Positions 29,660 through 38,453 of a stretch of DNA of 64,000 nucleotides are shown piece by piece; positions within the stretch are counted from its first letter, which is position 1; each line of letters begins with the position of its first letter. The notes under the pieces were generated by a model. That model was not told the DNA's origin, ran no database searches, and worked only from the letters and a program-made list of their open reading frames with translations. Source of the DNA: Paenibacillus sp. UNC451MF. Lineage in GTDB: Bacteria; Bacillota; Bacilli; Paenibacillales; NBRC-103111. Position numbers and translations under genes: made by a program. The stretch is from NCBI RefSeq assembly GCF_000686845.1, contig NZ_JMLS01000008.1, positions 186,001 to 250,000 of the forward strand, written 5' to 3'.

Positions 29660-30265
29660 ATGGAAGCTTTTAACAAGCATACAGGCCTCGTAGGTCCAGT
29701 TGACCGCGTAAACGTAGATACAGATGCTATTATTCCTAAGCAATTTTTGAAACGGATTGAACGTTCCGGTTTCGGTCAATTTCTATTCTTTGAATGGCGT
29801 TTTGACAAGCAAGGCGAGGTTATTAAAGAGTTCTCCTTGAACCAACCGCGCTACCAAGGTGCTTCCGTACTGATCTCCCGCGCCAACTTCGGCTGTGGAT
29901 CTTCCCGTGAGCACGCTCCTTGGGCGATCCAAGATTATGGTTTCAAAGTTATCATTGCTCCGTCTTATGCGGATATTTTCTATAACAACTGCTTTAAAAA
30001 CGGTATTTTGCCAATCAAGCTGAGCGAAGAGCAAGTGGAAGATTTGTTCCAACGTACAGCTAAGACAGAAGGCTACCAGCTGACTGTTGATCTGGAAAAT
30101 AAACAAATTACGGACGATCAAGGTCTGAGCATTGATTTTGATCTGGATGAGCACCGTCGTCAGTTCTTGCTGCAAGGCTTGGACGATATCGGTTTGACTC
30201 TTCAGCATGCAGACGCAATTTCTGCGTATGAAGCTTCTCACCAAGCTCGTTTGGCTTATAAATAA
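29660..30265 (+). CDS. leuD: 3-Isopropylmalate dehydratase, small subunit
   Basis: A 201-aa swivel-domain subunit partnering LeuC. Family blocks are [13 protein letters not shown] near the N-terminus and [13 protein letters not shown] near residue 80. The ATG at 29660 has GAGGAG 9 nt upstream; the frame extends 7 codons further without a usable site. The rest of the leu pathway is not in the window. Confidence 0.96.
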   Translation: MEAFNKHTGLVGPVDRVNVDTDAIIPKQFLKRIERSGFGQFLFFEWRFDKQGEVIKEFSLNQPRYQGASVLISRANFGCGSSREHAPWAIQDYGFKVIIAPSYADIFYNNCFKNGILPIKLSEEQVEDLFQRTAKTEGYQLTVDLENKQITDDQGLSIDFDLDEHRRQFLLQGLDDIGLTLQHADAISAYEASHQARLAYK

Positions 30266-30285
30266 GCTTCATATGTATCAATTTT

Positions 30286-30330
30286 TCGCGGCTTTTGCTC
30301 CTTTTGGAGTGAAGGCCGCTTTTTTTTATC
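30286..30330 (+). terminator. Terminator after leuD
   Basis: GCGGCTTTTGCTCC-TTTT-GGAGTGAAGGCCGC is followed by eight Ts. Confidence 0.85.
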
Positions 30331-30398
30331 TATTGTTGATTTATATAACTTGTGATAACATGGATAAAATTTACTTTTTTATGAGAGGTGGAGGGGCG

Positions 30399-31265
30399 AT
30401 GAGAATGTATCATTTTGACAGCGCGTCGCTTTTTCTTGATAAAGTATCGCCTGTGCTCGAGAAGCATGAAGCGGTGAACAATCTGCTTCTGGGTCTCCTT
30501 CATTTGGTTGCTAAAAGTGAAGCGCAGGGAATAACGTCAACAGATCAACAAATGGTTGCAGTCGAAAACAGGGAGGGCGTTATAGAGTTGGTAGTACTCA
30601 TTAACGCTAAGAATGCGGTCCTGTATGGTGATGGGCTGGAGAAGGAACAAGCTGTGAAGGCTGCTGTTGCCGAACTGACAGAGAAAGGCGTGCAAGTTCC
30701 AGGCGTTGTAGGTCCGACGGAGATTGCGCAATTATTTGCTTTGGAGTGGGCTAGGAAGAATGCTTTGGAACCAAAGCTCAAAATGAATCAATGTATTTAT
30801 CAGCTCGACCAAGTAAATTCCATCCACTATAGTCGTGGCCAATTGAAAGTGGCTGCATTGCGTGATCATGAACGGGTTGCAAGCTGGATCAAGGAATTCG
30901 CAGATTCTATAAACGAGAAGGTCTCTATGGAAGAAGCATCTCATAAAGCACTTGGATTTATTAGAGATAGCTCCGTATATTTATGGGATGACGATGGGGC
31001 AGTAAGCATGGTCAAAACGACACGCCCTACAAAACACGGCATCGTATTAAGCTATGTATACACACCGCCGCAATATCGCAATCAGGGCTATGCATCCTCC
31101 TGTGTAGCAGCATTGAGCCAACGTATGTTGGATGAAGGATATGCCTTTTGCAGCTTGTACACTGACCTCGCCAATCCGACCTCTAATCATATTTATACTC
31201 AAATAGGCTACCGTCCTATCCAGGATTCGGTGATGTATCGGTTCACAGAAAAGCCGAAAGATTAA
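30399..31265 (+). CDS. GNAT-family acetyltransferase with N-terminal extension
   Basis: A 288-aa protein. The last 110 residues carry the GNAT acetyl-CoA motif (LSYVYTPPQYRNQGYASSCV) and a C-terminal IYTQIGYRPIQDSVMYRF block. The N-terminal 170 residues form a domain found in Bacilli GNAT proteins of unknown substrate. The ATG at 30399 has GGTGGAGG upstream; the frame runs back into leuD without a start site. Confidence 0.85.
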   Translation: MRMYHFDSASLFLDKVSPVLEKHEAVNNLLLGLLHLVAKSEAQGITSTDQQMVAVENREGVIELVVLINAKNAVLYGDGLEKEQAVKAAVAELTEKGVQVPGVVGPTEIAQLFALEWARKNALEPKLKMNQCIYQLDQVNSIHYSRGQLKVAALRDHERVASWIKEFADSINEKVSMEEASHKALGFIRDSSVYLWDDDGAVSMVKTTRPTKHGIVLSYVYTPPQYRNQGYASSCVAALSQRMLDEGYAFCSLYTDLANPTSNHIYTQIGYRPIQDSVMYRFTEKPKD

Positions 31266-31294
31266 CGTTAGGTTAGGGGGAAGTATTTCGCCGA

Positions 31295-32662
31295 ATGGAA
31301 ACTCGTAAGGAAGAAGCACAAGCATTGCTGAGTCAATACCACCAAGAACATTTACTTCAATTCTATGATGAATTAAATGATTCATCCAAAGGGAAGCTGC
31401 TCGATCAAATTGAACAGCTTGATTTAGAAGCGGTTTGCAAGGTATGGAGACGTATGCCGGACTCCCAGGTGGAATTATTGGATGGCAGACAATTGTCCTC
31501 GATTCCTGCTTGCAGCTGGGACGAGTTTACGGATGAAGAGCAAGGGAAGTATGCTGCTGCAGGCTGGGAGTTGCTTCAGCAAGGGAAAGTGGGAGCGATC
31601 GTAGTAGCTGGAGGTCATGGCAGCCGATTGGGGCATGAGGGACCGAAAGGCACTTTTAATATTGGTCTGCCTTCAGATAAATCGCTGTTTCAATTGCAGG
31701 CGGAGCGACTGATCAACCTGTCGGAAAGAGCAGGCAAGCCTATCGCATGGTATATAATGACTAGCCCAGATAATCACATACAAACAGTTAACTTCTTTGA
31801 GGACCATCATTATTTTGGTTATGGACGGGAGCATTGTACATTCTTTCAGCAGGGGATGATGCCGGCTATAGATGAGAGAGGGAAGATTCTTCTCGCAACC
31901 AAAGATGAGATTTGCTTAGCTCCCAGCGGTAACGGAGATTGCTTTGCGGCACTTAAACGAACAGGAGCATTGGCGGATATTAAGCGTCGGGGCTTGGAAT
32001 GGCTGTTCTACTATAATGTGGACAATGCGCTGGTGAAAGTGGCAGACCCTTTGTTTATTGGTGTTGCGGCCTGTCATCCGTACCCGGTGGCAGCCAAAGC
32101 TGTAGATAAATCGTATCCCGAGGAGCCTGTGGGAGTATTATGCTATCGTAACGGCCGTCCGGCTGTAGTTGAGTACACGGTGATTCCGGATGAAATCATG
32201 TACGAGAAGGATGATCGGGGCCGACTTATGTATCATCTCGGTAATATTTCGATGCAGCTCTTCAGGTTTGACTTCATTGAGAAGGTTGCAGGAGTAGATC
32301 TTCCCTTTGCAATGGCACATAAAAAAATCAAATGCATCGATTCTTTTGGTAAGCTTATGGAACCGAATATACCGAACGCTTACAAAATGGAGCAATTTAT
32401 ATTTGATTTCTTTCCACTGTCAGAACAAATTACGGTGCTGAAGGTGAAACGTGAGGAAGAATTTGCCCCTGTGAAAAATAAAGAGGGCGAAGATAGTCCA
32501 GCATCCGCCAGAGAGCTTGTACTCTCCCTCCATCATAAATGGCTTCTGGAATCAGGGGTTTCCAAGGAAAGACTGAGCCACCGCCGTATCGAAATATCTC
32601 CTTTGGTATCGTATGCGGGAGAAGGATTGACGCCGGACAAAGTAAGAACACTAGGTATTTGA
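31295..32662 (+). CDS. Eukaryote-type UDP-sugar pyrophosphorylase
   Basis: A 455-aa nucleotidyltransferase of the UDPGP type 1 / UAP family. The nucleotide-binding block AIVVAGGHGSRLGHEGPKG is near residue 103, followed by LPSDKSLFQLQAERL. A NVDNALVKVADP metal-site segment is near residue 242, and AYKMEQFIFDFFP near 360. This family makes UDP-GlcNAc or UDP-glucose from sugar-1-P and UTP; the substrate cannot be decided here. It differs from bacterial GalU/GlmU. The spacing from AGGGGG to the ATG is rather long (about 14 nt). Confidence 0.85.
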   Translation: METRKEEAQALLSQYHQEHLLQFYDELNDSSKGKLLDQIEQLDLEAVCKVWRRMPDSQVELLDGRQLSSIPACSWDEFTDEEQGKYAAAGWELLQQGKVGAIVVAGGHGSRLGHEGPKGTFNIGLPSDKSLFQLQAERLINLSERAGKPIAWYIMTSPDNHIQTVNFFEDHHYFGYGREHCTFFQQGMMPAIDERGKILLATKDEICLAPSGNGDCFAALKRTGALADIKRRGLEWLFYYNVDNALVKVADPLFIGVAACHPYPVAAKAVDKSYPEEPVGVLCYRNGRPAVVEYTVIPDEIMYEKDDRGRLMYHLGNISMQLFRFDFIEKVAGVDLPFAMAHKKIKCIDSFGKLMEPNIPNAYKMEQFIFDFFPLSEQITVLKVKREEEFAPVKNKEGEDSPASARELVLSLHHKWLLESGVSKERLSHRRIEISPLVSYAGEGLTPDKVRTLGI

Positions 32663-32663
32663 A

Positions 32664-32735
32664 AAGGCTGCCTTAAGGAACCGATAGAGTGAGCTAATGT
32701 CCCACTGTATCTGAACCGAACAGGCAGCCTTTCGT
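32664..32735. terminator. Bidirectional hairpin terminator
   Basis: AAAGGCTGCCT (32664-32674) pairs perfectly with AGGCAGCCTTT (32723-32733) across a 48-nt loop, between two convergent genes. Confidence 0.65.
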
Positions 32736-32737
32736 TG

Positions 32738-33154
32738 TTACTTTCCGCGATGCTTAAGCTTCGCCTTTTGCACTTTCAATGCATATTTACGTTCCTTTAA
32801 TTCCTCTTGCAGGCGCTTGGAATCGCTCTTACGTTCCAATTTTCGATGTTCATACTCCATACTGATGACCTGCTGTGCGTAGGTGGACGCGCCCTTCTGC
32901 TGAACCTCACGCGCGGCAATGCGTGACATCCGTTTCGGATTGATCCGTCGTTGCTCACGTGGCGATGTTTGCAGCGTTTGGGTTGTAGTGCCCAGCAGCC
33001 GCTGCATGTCATGATGGATAAAATCGAGAATCTCAGCATCCTTCGGCTCTTTGCCAAAAAAATGCTTGACCGCTCTCAAACGGCCATCGGTTTCCTCTTC
33101 AATGACTCCTACCCAGAATTGGAGATGTTCATCAAAAAATACAGTAAGCTTCAT
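32738..33154 (-). CDS. yjdF: YjdF family protein (DUF2992)
   Basis: A 138-aa protein. The N-terminus MKLTVFFDEHLQFWVGVIE, the NPKRMSRIAAREVQQKG block and the charged C-terminal coiled region (about residues 95-138) are typical of YjdF. The function is unknown. In Bacillus and relatives yjdF is controlled by the azaaromatic-responsive yjdF riboswitch, and the leader here is clearly structured. The ATG at 33154 follows GAGGGGGAAG. Confidence 0.85.
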   Translation of the reverse strand: MKLTVFFDEHLQFWVGVIEEETDGRLRAVKHFFGKEPKDAEILDFIHHDMQRLLGTTTQTLQTSPREQRRINPKRMSRIAAREVQQKGASTYAQQVISMEYEHRKLERKSDSKRLQEELKERKYALKVQKAKLKHRGK

Positions 33155-33290
33155 CTAAGCTTCCCCCTCTAAATATATTCTAGAGTGGTGGACATCCCGA
33201 GGGGGGAAGGCTACTTACACAAGGGCTATACCCTGTGCGCCCGGACTACCAACCGGACCGTGTTTCTACACTCCTAAGTGAAGTATATAG
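33155..33290 (-). promoter_or_regulatory. Structured leader, candidate yjdF riboswitch
   Basis: Read on the minus strand, the leader has a GTGTAGAAACAC hairpin, then CCGGTTGGTAGTCCGG, then CACAGGG-TATAG-CCCTTGTG. These are followed by a CCTTCCCCCC tract (33210-33201) complementary to the ribosome site GAGGGGGAAG (33170-33160). This fits translational control by sequestering the ribosome site. The association with yjdF strongly suggests RF01764; the consensus was not checked. Confidence 0.7.
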
Positions 33291-33333
33291 CAATCAATGA
33301 TGGGCTTACAAGATGGAAGTCCATCTAATTGTT

Positions 33334-34167
33334 TTAAGTTTGGGTATGAGTATGTGCCTGATCTCCCGCCGTTTGCTGGAGCCGGAACGCTTTGGGCGAA
33401 ATTCCGTATTTCTCGCGGAACACGCGGTGAAAATAAGAATAGCTTCCGAAGCCGGACGTTTCGGCAATTTGCTCTAACGTCATATCGCTATAGTTCATCC
33501 GCTCAATAGATGTAGAGAGACGGATTTCCAAAGTATACTGGATCATGGTTTTGCCGAAGCATTCTTTAAAGAGATGTACGGCACGAGATACGCTAAGTCC
33601 AACATGTTGAGCTACATCCTCCACCTTAAAAGGCAGAATCGCATGCTCTTCAATAAAGCTTTTCATCCTTGAAGCCAAAAAGGAGCTTCCGTGCAGTGTG
33701 CGCGTTTCAGTGACGGCCCGGTCGATATGCAAGCAAAGCGCGCGGAGCAAATAGTCCGATAGCTCTTTGTTCTCATCTTCTATCCGACGTTTCTCCAGAA
33801 TGATTTGCCGCCAGAGAGTCAACAGCCTTTCGGTTGATGCGATCCGGACCTTTTGCGGTTTTTTGCTTTTCTTCCACCAGGACTCCAGCCATTCTCCCTT
33901 GCACATAATGTAATAATCTCCGCTTGAAATGACCGTTTGACCTAATTTATTCGTATGTTCATCGATCCGCAGGTCGTACACATCCCCGGGCTGGTAGAGC
34001 AATAGATCGCCGGTCTCAACCTCTGTCATCGTACCGTTAACCCAAGCCTGACAGAAGCCCTCGGTTTGCAGGCGAATTAAGTAATGCCTCACGCTTTCTT
34101 TATGTCCAGTTTGAAATTTTTGCGAATGATAGGAATAGCCGCATGATAGAATTTGAGAGAGCATCAT
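33334..34167 (-). CDS. AraC-family transcriptional regulator
   Basis: A 277-aa regulator. An N-terminal cupin-like sensing half contains VETGDLLLYQPGDVYDL. The C-terminal 100 residues hold two helix-turn-helix units, with VEDVAQHVGLSVSRAVHLFKECFGK and QIAETSGFGSYSYFHRVFREKYG. The ATG at 34167 is chosen because AAAGGG lies just upstream; the open frame goes on for 24 more codons. It is divergent from a sugar isomerase gene and probably regulates it. Confidence 0.9.
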   Translation of the reverse strand: MMLSQILSCGYSYHSQKFQTGHKESVRHYLIRLQTEGFCQAWVNGTMTEVETGDLLLYQPGDVYDLRIDEHTNKLGQTVISSGDYYIMCKGEWLESWWKKSKKPQKVRIASTERLLTLWRQIILEKRRIEDENKELSDYLLRALCLHIDRAVTETRTLHGSSFLASRMKSFIEEHAILPFKVEDVAQHVGLSVSRAVHLFKECFGKTMIQYTLEIRLSTSIERMNYSDMTLEQIAETSGFGSYSYFHRVFREKYGISPKAFRLQQTAGDQAHTHTQT

Positions 34168-34289
34168 AGGACCCTTTCTTATATTAATAGCAAAATAGTT
34201 CATGTTGTAAGCACATCGTTCATAGTCATTATAGGGCATTTGGGATTAAAATGATATCAAATAGATCAATTCCTCTGGAGGATGAGTAT

Positions 34290-35060
34290 ATGAAAAGAAT
34301 GGGTATTGGCGTTCAGCTGTATACAGTTCGCGAAGATTTATCAAAAGATTTCACAGGAACGCTTCGCCATGTGGCTGAGCTTGGATATGAAGGTGTCGAG
34401 TTTGCAGGATATGGCGGTATGCCCGCTGAGGAATTGAAGCAGCTGCTCGATGAGCTGAACTTAAAGCCTATCGGAGCGCATGTCAGCTTGCAGAATATGC
34501 GCGCAGATTTGGACAAAGAAATCGATTATTTGGTGACAATAGGGGCTCCTTACCTGATCTGCCCTTTTGTGGCTGCCGAGGATCGTGCAGATGCAGAAAG
34601 CTGGAAAAACTTATTTGGTTTCCTGGGAGAGGCTGCCCGCAAGGCGAAGGAAAAAGGCTTGAAGTTTGCTTATCATAACCATGCATTCGAGTTCGAAACG
34701 AAAATAGAAGGTCAATACGTTTTCGATGCGTTGTATGCTTCCGCACCGGAGGATATTCTGGTAGAGATGGATGCAGGCTGGGTGCAGTATGCTGGCTTGG
34801 ATACGCTTCAATATATCGCGGATTATGCGGGTAGATTACCACTGCTGCACTTGAAGGATTTCAAAGGCATGATCAATAACCAAATCAATACGGTTGAGCT
34901 TGGTCTAGGCGAAATAGAATTGCCGACAGTTATTAATGCCGCTTCCGATGCAGGAGTTGAATGGCTTATCGTCGAGCAGGACCGTTGCCAAAATCCTCCG
35001 TTAGAGAGTATTGCCACCAGCTTGAAGTGGCTTCAACAAAATTATTTGAACCAATTTTAA
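34290..35060 (+). CDS. Sugar phosphate isomerase/epimerase-like TIM barrel (IolE/AP endonuclease 2 family)
   Basis: A 256-aa protein of the xylose-isomerase-like TIM-barrel family. Metal-site residues are visible in YHNHAFEF, VEMDAGWVQYAG, LLHLKDF and WLIVEQDRC. The substrate is unknown, but such proteins act on inositols or keto-sugars beside Gfo/Idh/MocA dehydrogenases, as here. The ATG at 34290 has GGAGG 7 nt upstream. Confidence 0.9.
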   Translation: MKRMGIGVQLYTVREDLSKDFTGTLRHVAELGYEGVEFAGYGGMPAEELKQLLDELNLKPIGAHVSLQNMRADLDKEIDYLVTIGAPYLICPFVAAEDRADAESWKNLFGFLGEAARKAKEKGLKFAYHNHAFEFETKIEGQYVFDALYASAPEDILVEMDAGWVQYAGLDTLQYIADYAGRLPLLHLKDFKGMINNQINTVELGLGEIELPTVINAASDAGVEWLIVEQDRCQNPPLESIATSLKWLQQNYLNQF

Positions 35061-35082
35061 ATCATAAGGAGCCGAAAAAGAC

Positions 35083-36102
35083 ATGAGTAAATTAAGAGTT
35101 GCCGTAGTAGGCTGCGGCGCCATTTCCATAAGAAGACATATTCCAGAATATGAAGCAAACCCGAATGTAGAGCTTGTTGCTTTCGTTGACATCATTAAAG
35201 AACGTGCAGACAAATACGCCGAGAAGCATGGGGCTAAGTCTTTTACCGATTACAATGAAATGCTCAAAGAAATTAAACCTGATGCCGTTAGCGTATGTAC
35301 TCCGAACGTCCTGCATGCTCCAGTCTCTATTGCCGCTGCAAATGCAGGTGCTCACGTATTGGTAGAGAAACCGATGGCTGTAACGGAAGCGGAAGGCTTG
35401 GCCATGATCGATGCAGCTCATAAGAACGGGGTTTACCTGATGGTAGGACATAACCAGCGTTTGATGCCTCCTCATATGAAAGCCAAGGAAATCTTGCAAA
35501 CAGGTAAGCTGGGTAAGGTGCTTACGTTCCGTACTTCGTTCGGCCATCCAGGTCCTGAAGGCTGGAGTGTAGACGGAAGAGAAAGCTGGTTTTTCCGTAA
35601 GGAAGAAGCGATTATGGGCGCGATGGGTGACTTGGGCGTACATAAATCCGATCTCATTCGCTGGCTTCTTGAGGATGAGGTTGTTGATGTCGCTGCTTTC
35701 GTTAACACACTTCATAAAGAAGGTACGGATGTGGATGATAACGCTACCTGCGTGCTCCGGATGAAGAGTGGGACGATTGGTACGCTTGTTGCCAGCTGGA
35801 CTTACTATAAAGGCGGGGATAACAGCACGATTCTCTGGTGCGAGAACGGCGTGATGAAAATAGGTACGGATTCAGACGATCAAGTGATTGTAGAGCTCCG
35901 TAACGGCTCCGTTGAGAAATATAAGGTTGGGGCAATGGCCACCAATGAAAAGCAAACAACGAGTGGAGTCATCGATGAATTTGTTCGCTGCGTGACGACG
36001 AATACACCTCCTAGCATCTCTGGGGAAGAAGGATTGAAGTCGTTAAATGTGATTCTGGCGGCTTTTGCATCGCAAGATACGAAGCAAGTCATTAGTCTTT
36101 AA
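35083..36102 (+). CDS. Gfo/Idh/MocA-family NAD(P)-dependent oxidoreductase
   Basis: A 339-aa dehydrogenase. The Rossmann motif VAVVGCGAISIRRHIPEY is at the N-terminus. The catalytic lysine is in HVLVEKPMAVTEAEG near residue 96, and the GAMGDLGVHKSDLIRWL block near 185 carries the His. It lies 22 bp after the isomerase gene, so the two probably act on one sugar or inositol derivative under the AraC regulator. Confidence 0.92.
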   Translation: MSKLRVAVVGCGAISIRRHIPEYEANPNVELVAFVDIIKERADKYAEKHGAKSFTDYNEMLKEIKPDAVSVCTPNVLHAPVSIAAANAGAHVLVEKPMAVTEAEGLAMIDAAHKNGVYLMVGHNQRLMPPHMKAKEILQTGKLGKVLTFRTSFGHPGPEGWSVDGRESWFFRKEEAIMGAMGDLGVHKSDLIRWLLEDEVVDVAAFVNTLHKEGTDVDDNATCVLRMKSGTIGTLVASWTYYKGGDNSTILWCENGVMKIGTDSDDQVIVELRNGSVEKYKVGAMATNEKQTTSGVIDEFVRCVTTNTPPSISGEEGLKSLNVILAAFASQDTKQVISL

Positions 36103-36114
36103 TTTTATGAAAAG

Positions 36115-36160
36115 CAAACGAGTCCTAGGCTGCATCCGCGGCGGAGGGCTCGTTTTTTGT
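36115..36160 (+). terminator. Terminator after the oxidoreductase gene
   Basis: AAACGAGTCC pairs with GGGCTCGTTT across a GC-rich loop containing CCGCGG, followed by TTTTGTT. Confidence 0.75.
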
Positions 36161-36213
36161 TCCCAAAACCACGGTAAGGATGCCATCTCTTCACAACAAT
36201 GCCACAAGAAGTT

Positions 36214-36280
36214 TTATCATTTAAGGTCTGAGGAGTGTATAATAAGCTCAAGCAGGTTAACAGGCCTGTTTTAATTAACC
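36214..36280 (+). promoter_or_regulatory. Promoter and nested palindrome upstream of the hbd-ackA pair
   Basis: TTATCA (36214-36219), 18-bp spacer, TATAAT (36238-36243). Downstream, AACAGGCCTGTT (36259-36270) is a perfect palindrome nested in GGTTAA (36255-36260) and TTAACC (36275-36280). Its place just after the start suggests a repressor site. Confidence 0.55.
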
Positions 36281-36332
36281 ACGGGTAAAATAATGAACTA
36301 ATGCAAATGAAAGCGGTTAAGGGGGAAACGGC

Positions 36333-37205
36333 ATGCAGTGCGGTAAAGTCGGTGTTATCGGTGCCGGAACGATGGGCCAAGGCATCGCTGAGATGCTGGC
36401 AGCACAAGGAATGGACGTACTTTTAGTCGATCGTACGTTGGAGAAACTGGAGCAAGCGTTAGAGCAGATTGAACTTAGTCTCGACAAGCAGCTGGAGAAA
36501 TGGGCTATTACTACTGCTGAGAAAAAGCTTATTTTATCCAGAATTCATAAAGATACCGTTATGTATAGTCTTGCGGATTGCAATCTGGTAATCGAATCGA
36601 TTAGCGAAGACCTGGATCAGAAAAAGCAGCTGTTTCAAAGATTGGATGAGATTTGTCCAGCAACGACCATTTTGGCTAGCAACACATCAACATTAAGCTT
36701 GACCGAGATTGCAGCAGTAACTAGACGACCGGATCGAGTTATTGGTATTCATTTTCTACACCCTGTATCAAAAATCCGTTTGGTGGAGATTATTAGAGGA
36801 TTAAAAACTTCGGAGGATACGTTTACTTTTACGAAACTTTTCGTTGAAAATACAATACAAAGAACGGGGATTCAGGTTTACGAATCGCCTGGTTTTGTCA
36901 CGACTCGGCTGATCTGCGTTCTGATTAACGAAGCGATGCATACGCTCTCAGAACGTGTTGCAAGTGCGGAGGATATCGATACGGCAATGCGTATGGGATA
37001 TGATTTTCACTATGGCCCTCTGGAAACGGCAGATCGAATGGGGTTGGACGCGCTTTTGATCGCTATGGAAAGAATGTTCCGTGAGTTCGGCGACGTGAAG
37101 TACCGTCCTGCAGTGCTATTGAAGCAAATGGTTCGTGCAGGTCAGCTTGGCGCGAAAACTGGACAGGGCTTTTTCCGCTATGATAAGGATGGTGACCGAC
37201 TGTGA
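36333..37205 (+). CDS. hbd: 3-Hydroxyacyl-CoA dehydrogenase
   Basis: A 290-aa NAD-dependent enzyme. The Rossmann motif VGVIGAGTMGQGIAEML is at residues 6-22. The catalytic region SNTSTLSLTEIA then GIHFLHPVSKIRLVEII holds the active-site His. The C-terminal dimerisation domain starts at PGFVTTRLICVLINEAM. It interconverts 3-hydroxyacyl-CoA and 3-oxoacyl-CoA. No thiolase or enoyl hydratase gene is next to it; acetate kinase overlaps its end by 4 bp. Confidence 0.9.
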   Translation: MQCGKVGVIGAGTMGQGIAEMLAAQGMDVLLVDRTLEKLEQALEQIELSLDKQLEKWAITTAEKKLILSRIHKDTVMYSLADCNLVIESISEDLDQKKQLFQRLDEICPATTILASNTSTLSLTEIAAVTRRPDRVIGIHFLHPVSKIRLVEIIRGLKTSEDTFTFTKLFVENTIQRTGIQVYESPGFVTTRLICVLINEAMHTLSERVASAEDIDTAMRMGYDFHYGPLETADRMGLDALLIAMERMFREFGDVKYRPAVLLKQMVRAGQLGAKTGQGFFRYDKDGDRL

Positions 37206-38416
37206 AAGTGCTCGTCATAAATGCAGGAAGCTCTTCTCTGAAATTTCAGCTTTACAATATGGATAATGAATCGGTTTTGGCAAAAGGTAAGGTTGAGCGC
37301 ATTGGAATGGATTCCGCGATTGTCTGCTATGAGCCTGCTAACAGCTCGGAAGTACGAGAGGTTGCAGAGATCCTGGAGCATACGACAGCCATTCGTAAAG
37401 TGTTGGAAATGCTAGTGCACCCCAAGTATGGAGTTCTTGAATCCATTCAGGAGATTGAAGCTGTAGGCCACAGGGTTGTCCATGGTGGAGAAACATTCAC
37501 TGGATCGGTTATTGTAGATGAAGACGTGAAACGCGAGATTAGAACATTATTTGATCTTGCACCGCTGCATAACCCGGCTCATATGTTGGGAATCAACGCA
37601 GTGGAAGCCAATATGCCCGATGTAACTCAGGTTGTTGCCTTCGATACTGCATTCCATCAGACGATGCCGCAAGGATCTTACTTATATCCAATTCCTATGG
37701 TGCTTTACAAAAAGCACAAGATCCGCAGATACGGCTTTCACGGCATTTCCCATGCCTATGTGAGCGAAAGAGCGGCCGCACTGCTGCAGAAGCCATTGGA
37801 GCAAATCAAGCTGATCTCGTGCCATATCGGCAATGGAGCAAGCTGCACAGCCGTGCTGAACGGCCAATCGTTTGATACAAGCATGGGCTTGACACCCCTT
37901 GAAGGTTTAATGATGGGGACACGAAGTGGGGACATCGATCCAGCCATCGTGCCTTTTGCAATGGGGAAAGAGGATTTGACGTTAAGCGAAGTCAATTCAA
38001 TGCTTAATAAACATAGCGGACTTATGGCAATCTCGGGTATTAGCAGCGATATGAGGGAAATACTGGAGGCTATGGAGGAGGGTGACCGAAGCGCCACGCT
38101 TGCCTTCGAAATGTATGAGTACCGTCTGAGAAAATATATCGGTTCTTATGCAGCTGCGATGAACGGGGTAGATGCATTGGTATTCACAGCGGGGGTCGGA
38201 GAAAATTCCGCCGCACTGCGTCAGGCGGTGTGCCGCAATTTGACATATCTTGGGCTTGAACTGGATGAAAGGGCGAATGCTCAGCGTTCTAACGAGGATC
38301 GGGTCATTTCAACTGAGCTATCCCAGGTACAGGTTCTTGTCATTCCGACTAATGAGGAATTAGTTATAGCCCGTGATACACATCAACTCCTATTGAATCG
38401 CAGAAATGTAGTATAA
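37202..38416 (+). CDS. ackA: Acetate kinase
   Basis: A 404-aa ASKHA-fold kinase interconverting acetyl phosphate and acetate. Motifs are [15 protein letters not shown] at the N-terminus, [10 protein letters not shown] near residue 86, and [11 protein letters not shown] near 180. The phosphate segment is [12 protein letters not shown] near 207. The GTG start overlaps the upstream stop (GTGA). Phosphotransacetylase is not in the window. Confidence 0.96.
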   Translation: MKVLVINAGSSSLKFQLYNMDNESVLAKGKVERIGMDSAIVCYEPANSSEVREVAEILEHTTAIRKVLEMLVHPKYGVLESIQEIEAVGHRVVHGGETFTGSVIVDEDVKREIRTLFDLAPLHNPAHMLGINAVEANMPDVTQVVAFDTAFHQTMPQGSYLYPIPMVLYKKHKIRRYGFHGISHAYVSERAAALLQKPLEQIKLISCHIGNGASCTAVLNGQSFDTSMGLTPLEGLMMGTRSGDIDPAIVPFAMGKEDLTLSEVNSMLNKHSGLMAISGISSDMREILEAMEEGDRSATLAFEMYEYRLRKYIGSYAAAMNGVDALVFTAGVGENSAALRQAVCRNLTYLGLELDERANAQRSNEDRVISTELSQVQVLVIPTNEELVIARDTHQLLLNRRNVV

Positions 38417-38453
38417 TAGTTGTGACTCTCATATAGGAAGGATGATCCATTTA

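Noticed and set aside
36308-36321. Possible cre (CcpA) site TGAAAGCGGTTAAG before the hbd gene
   Set aside because: Only the first half fits the consensus; it also lies next to the ribosome site.
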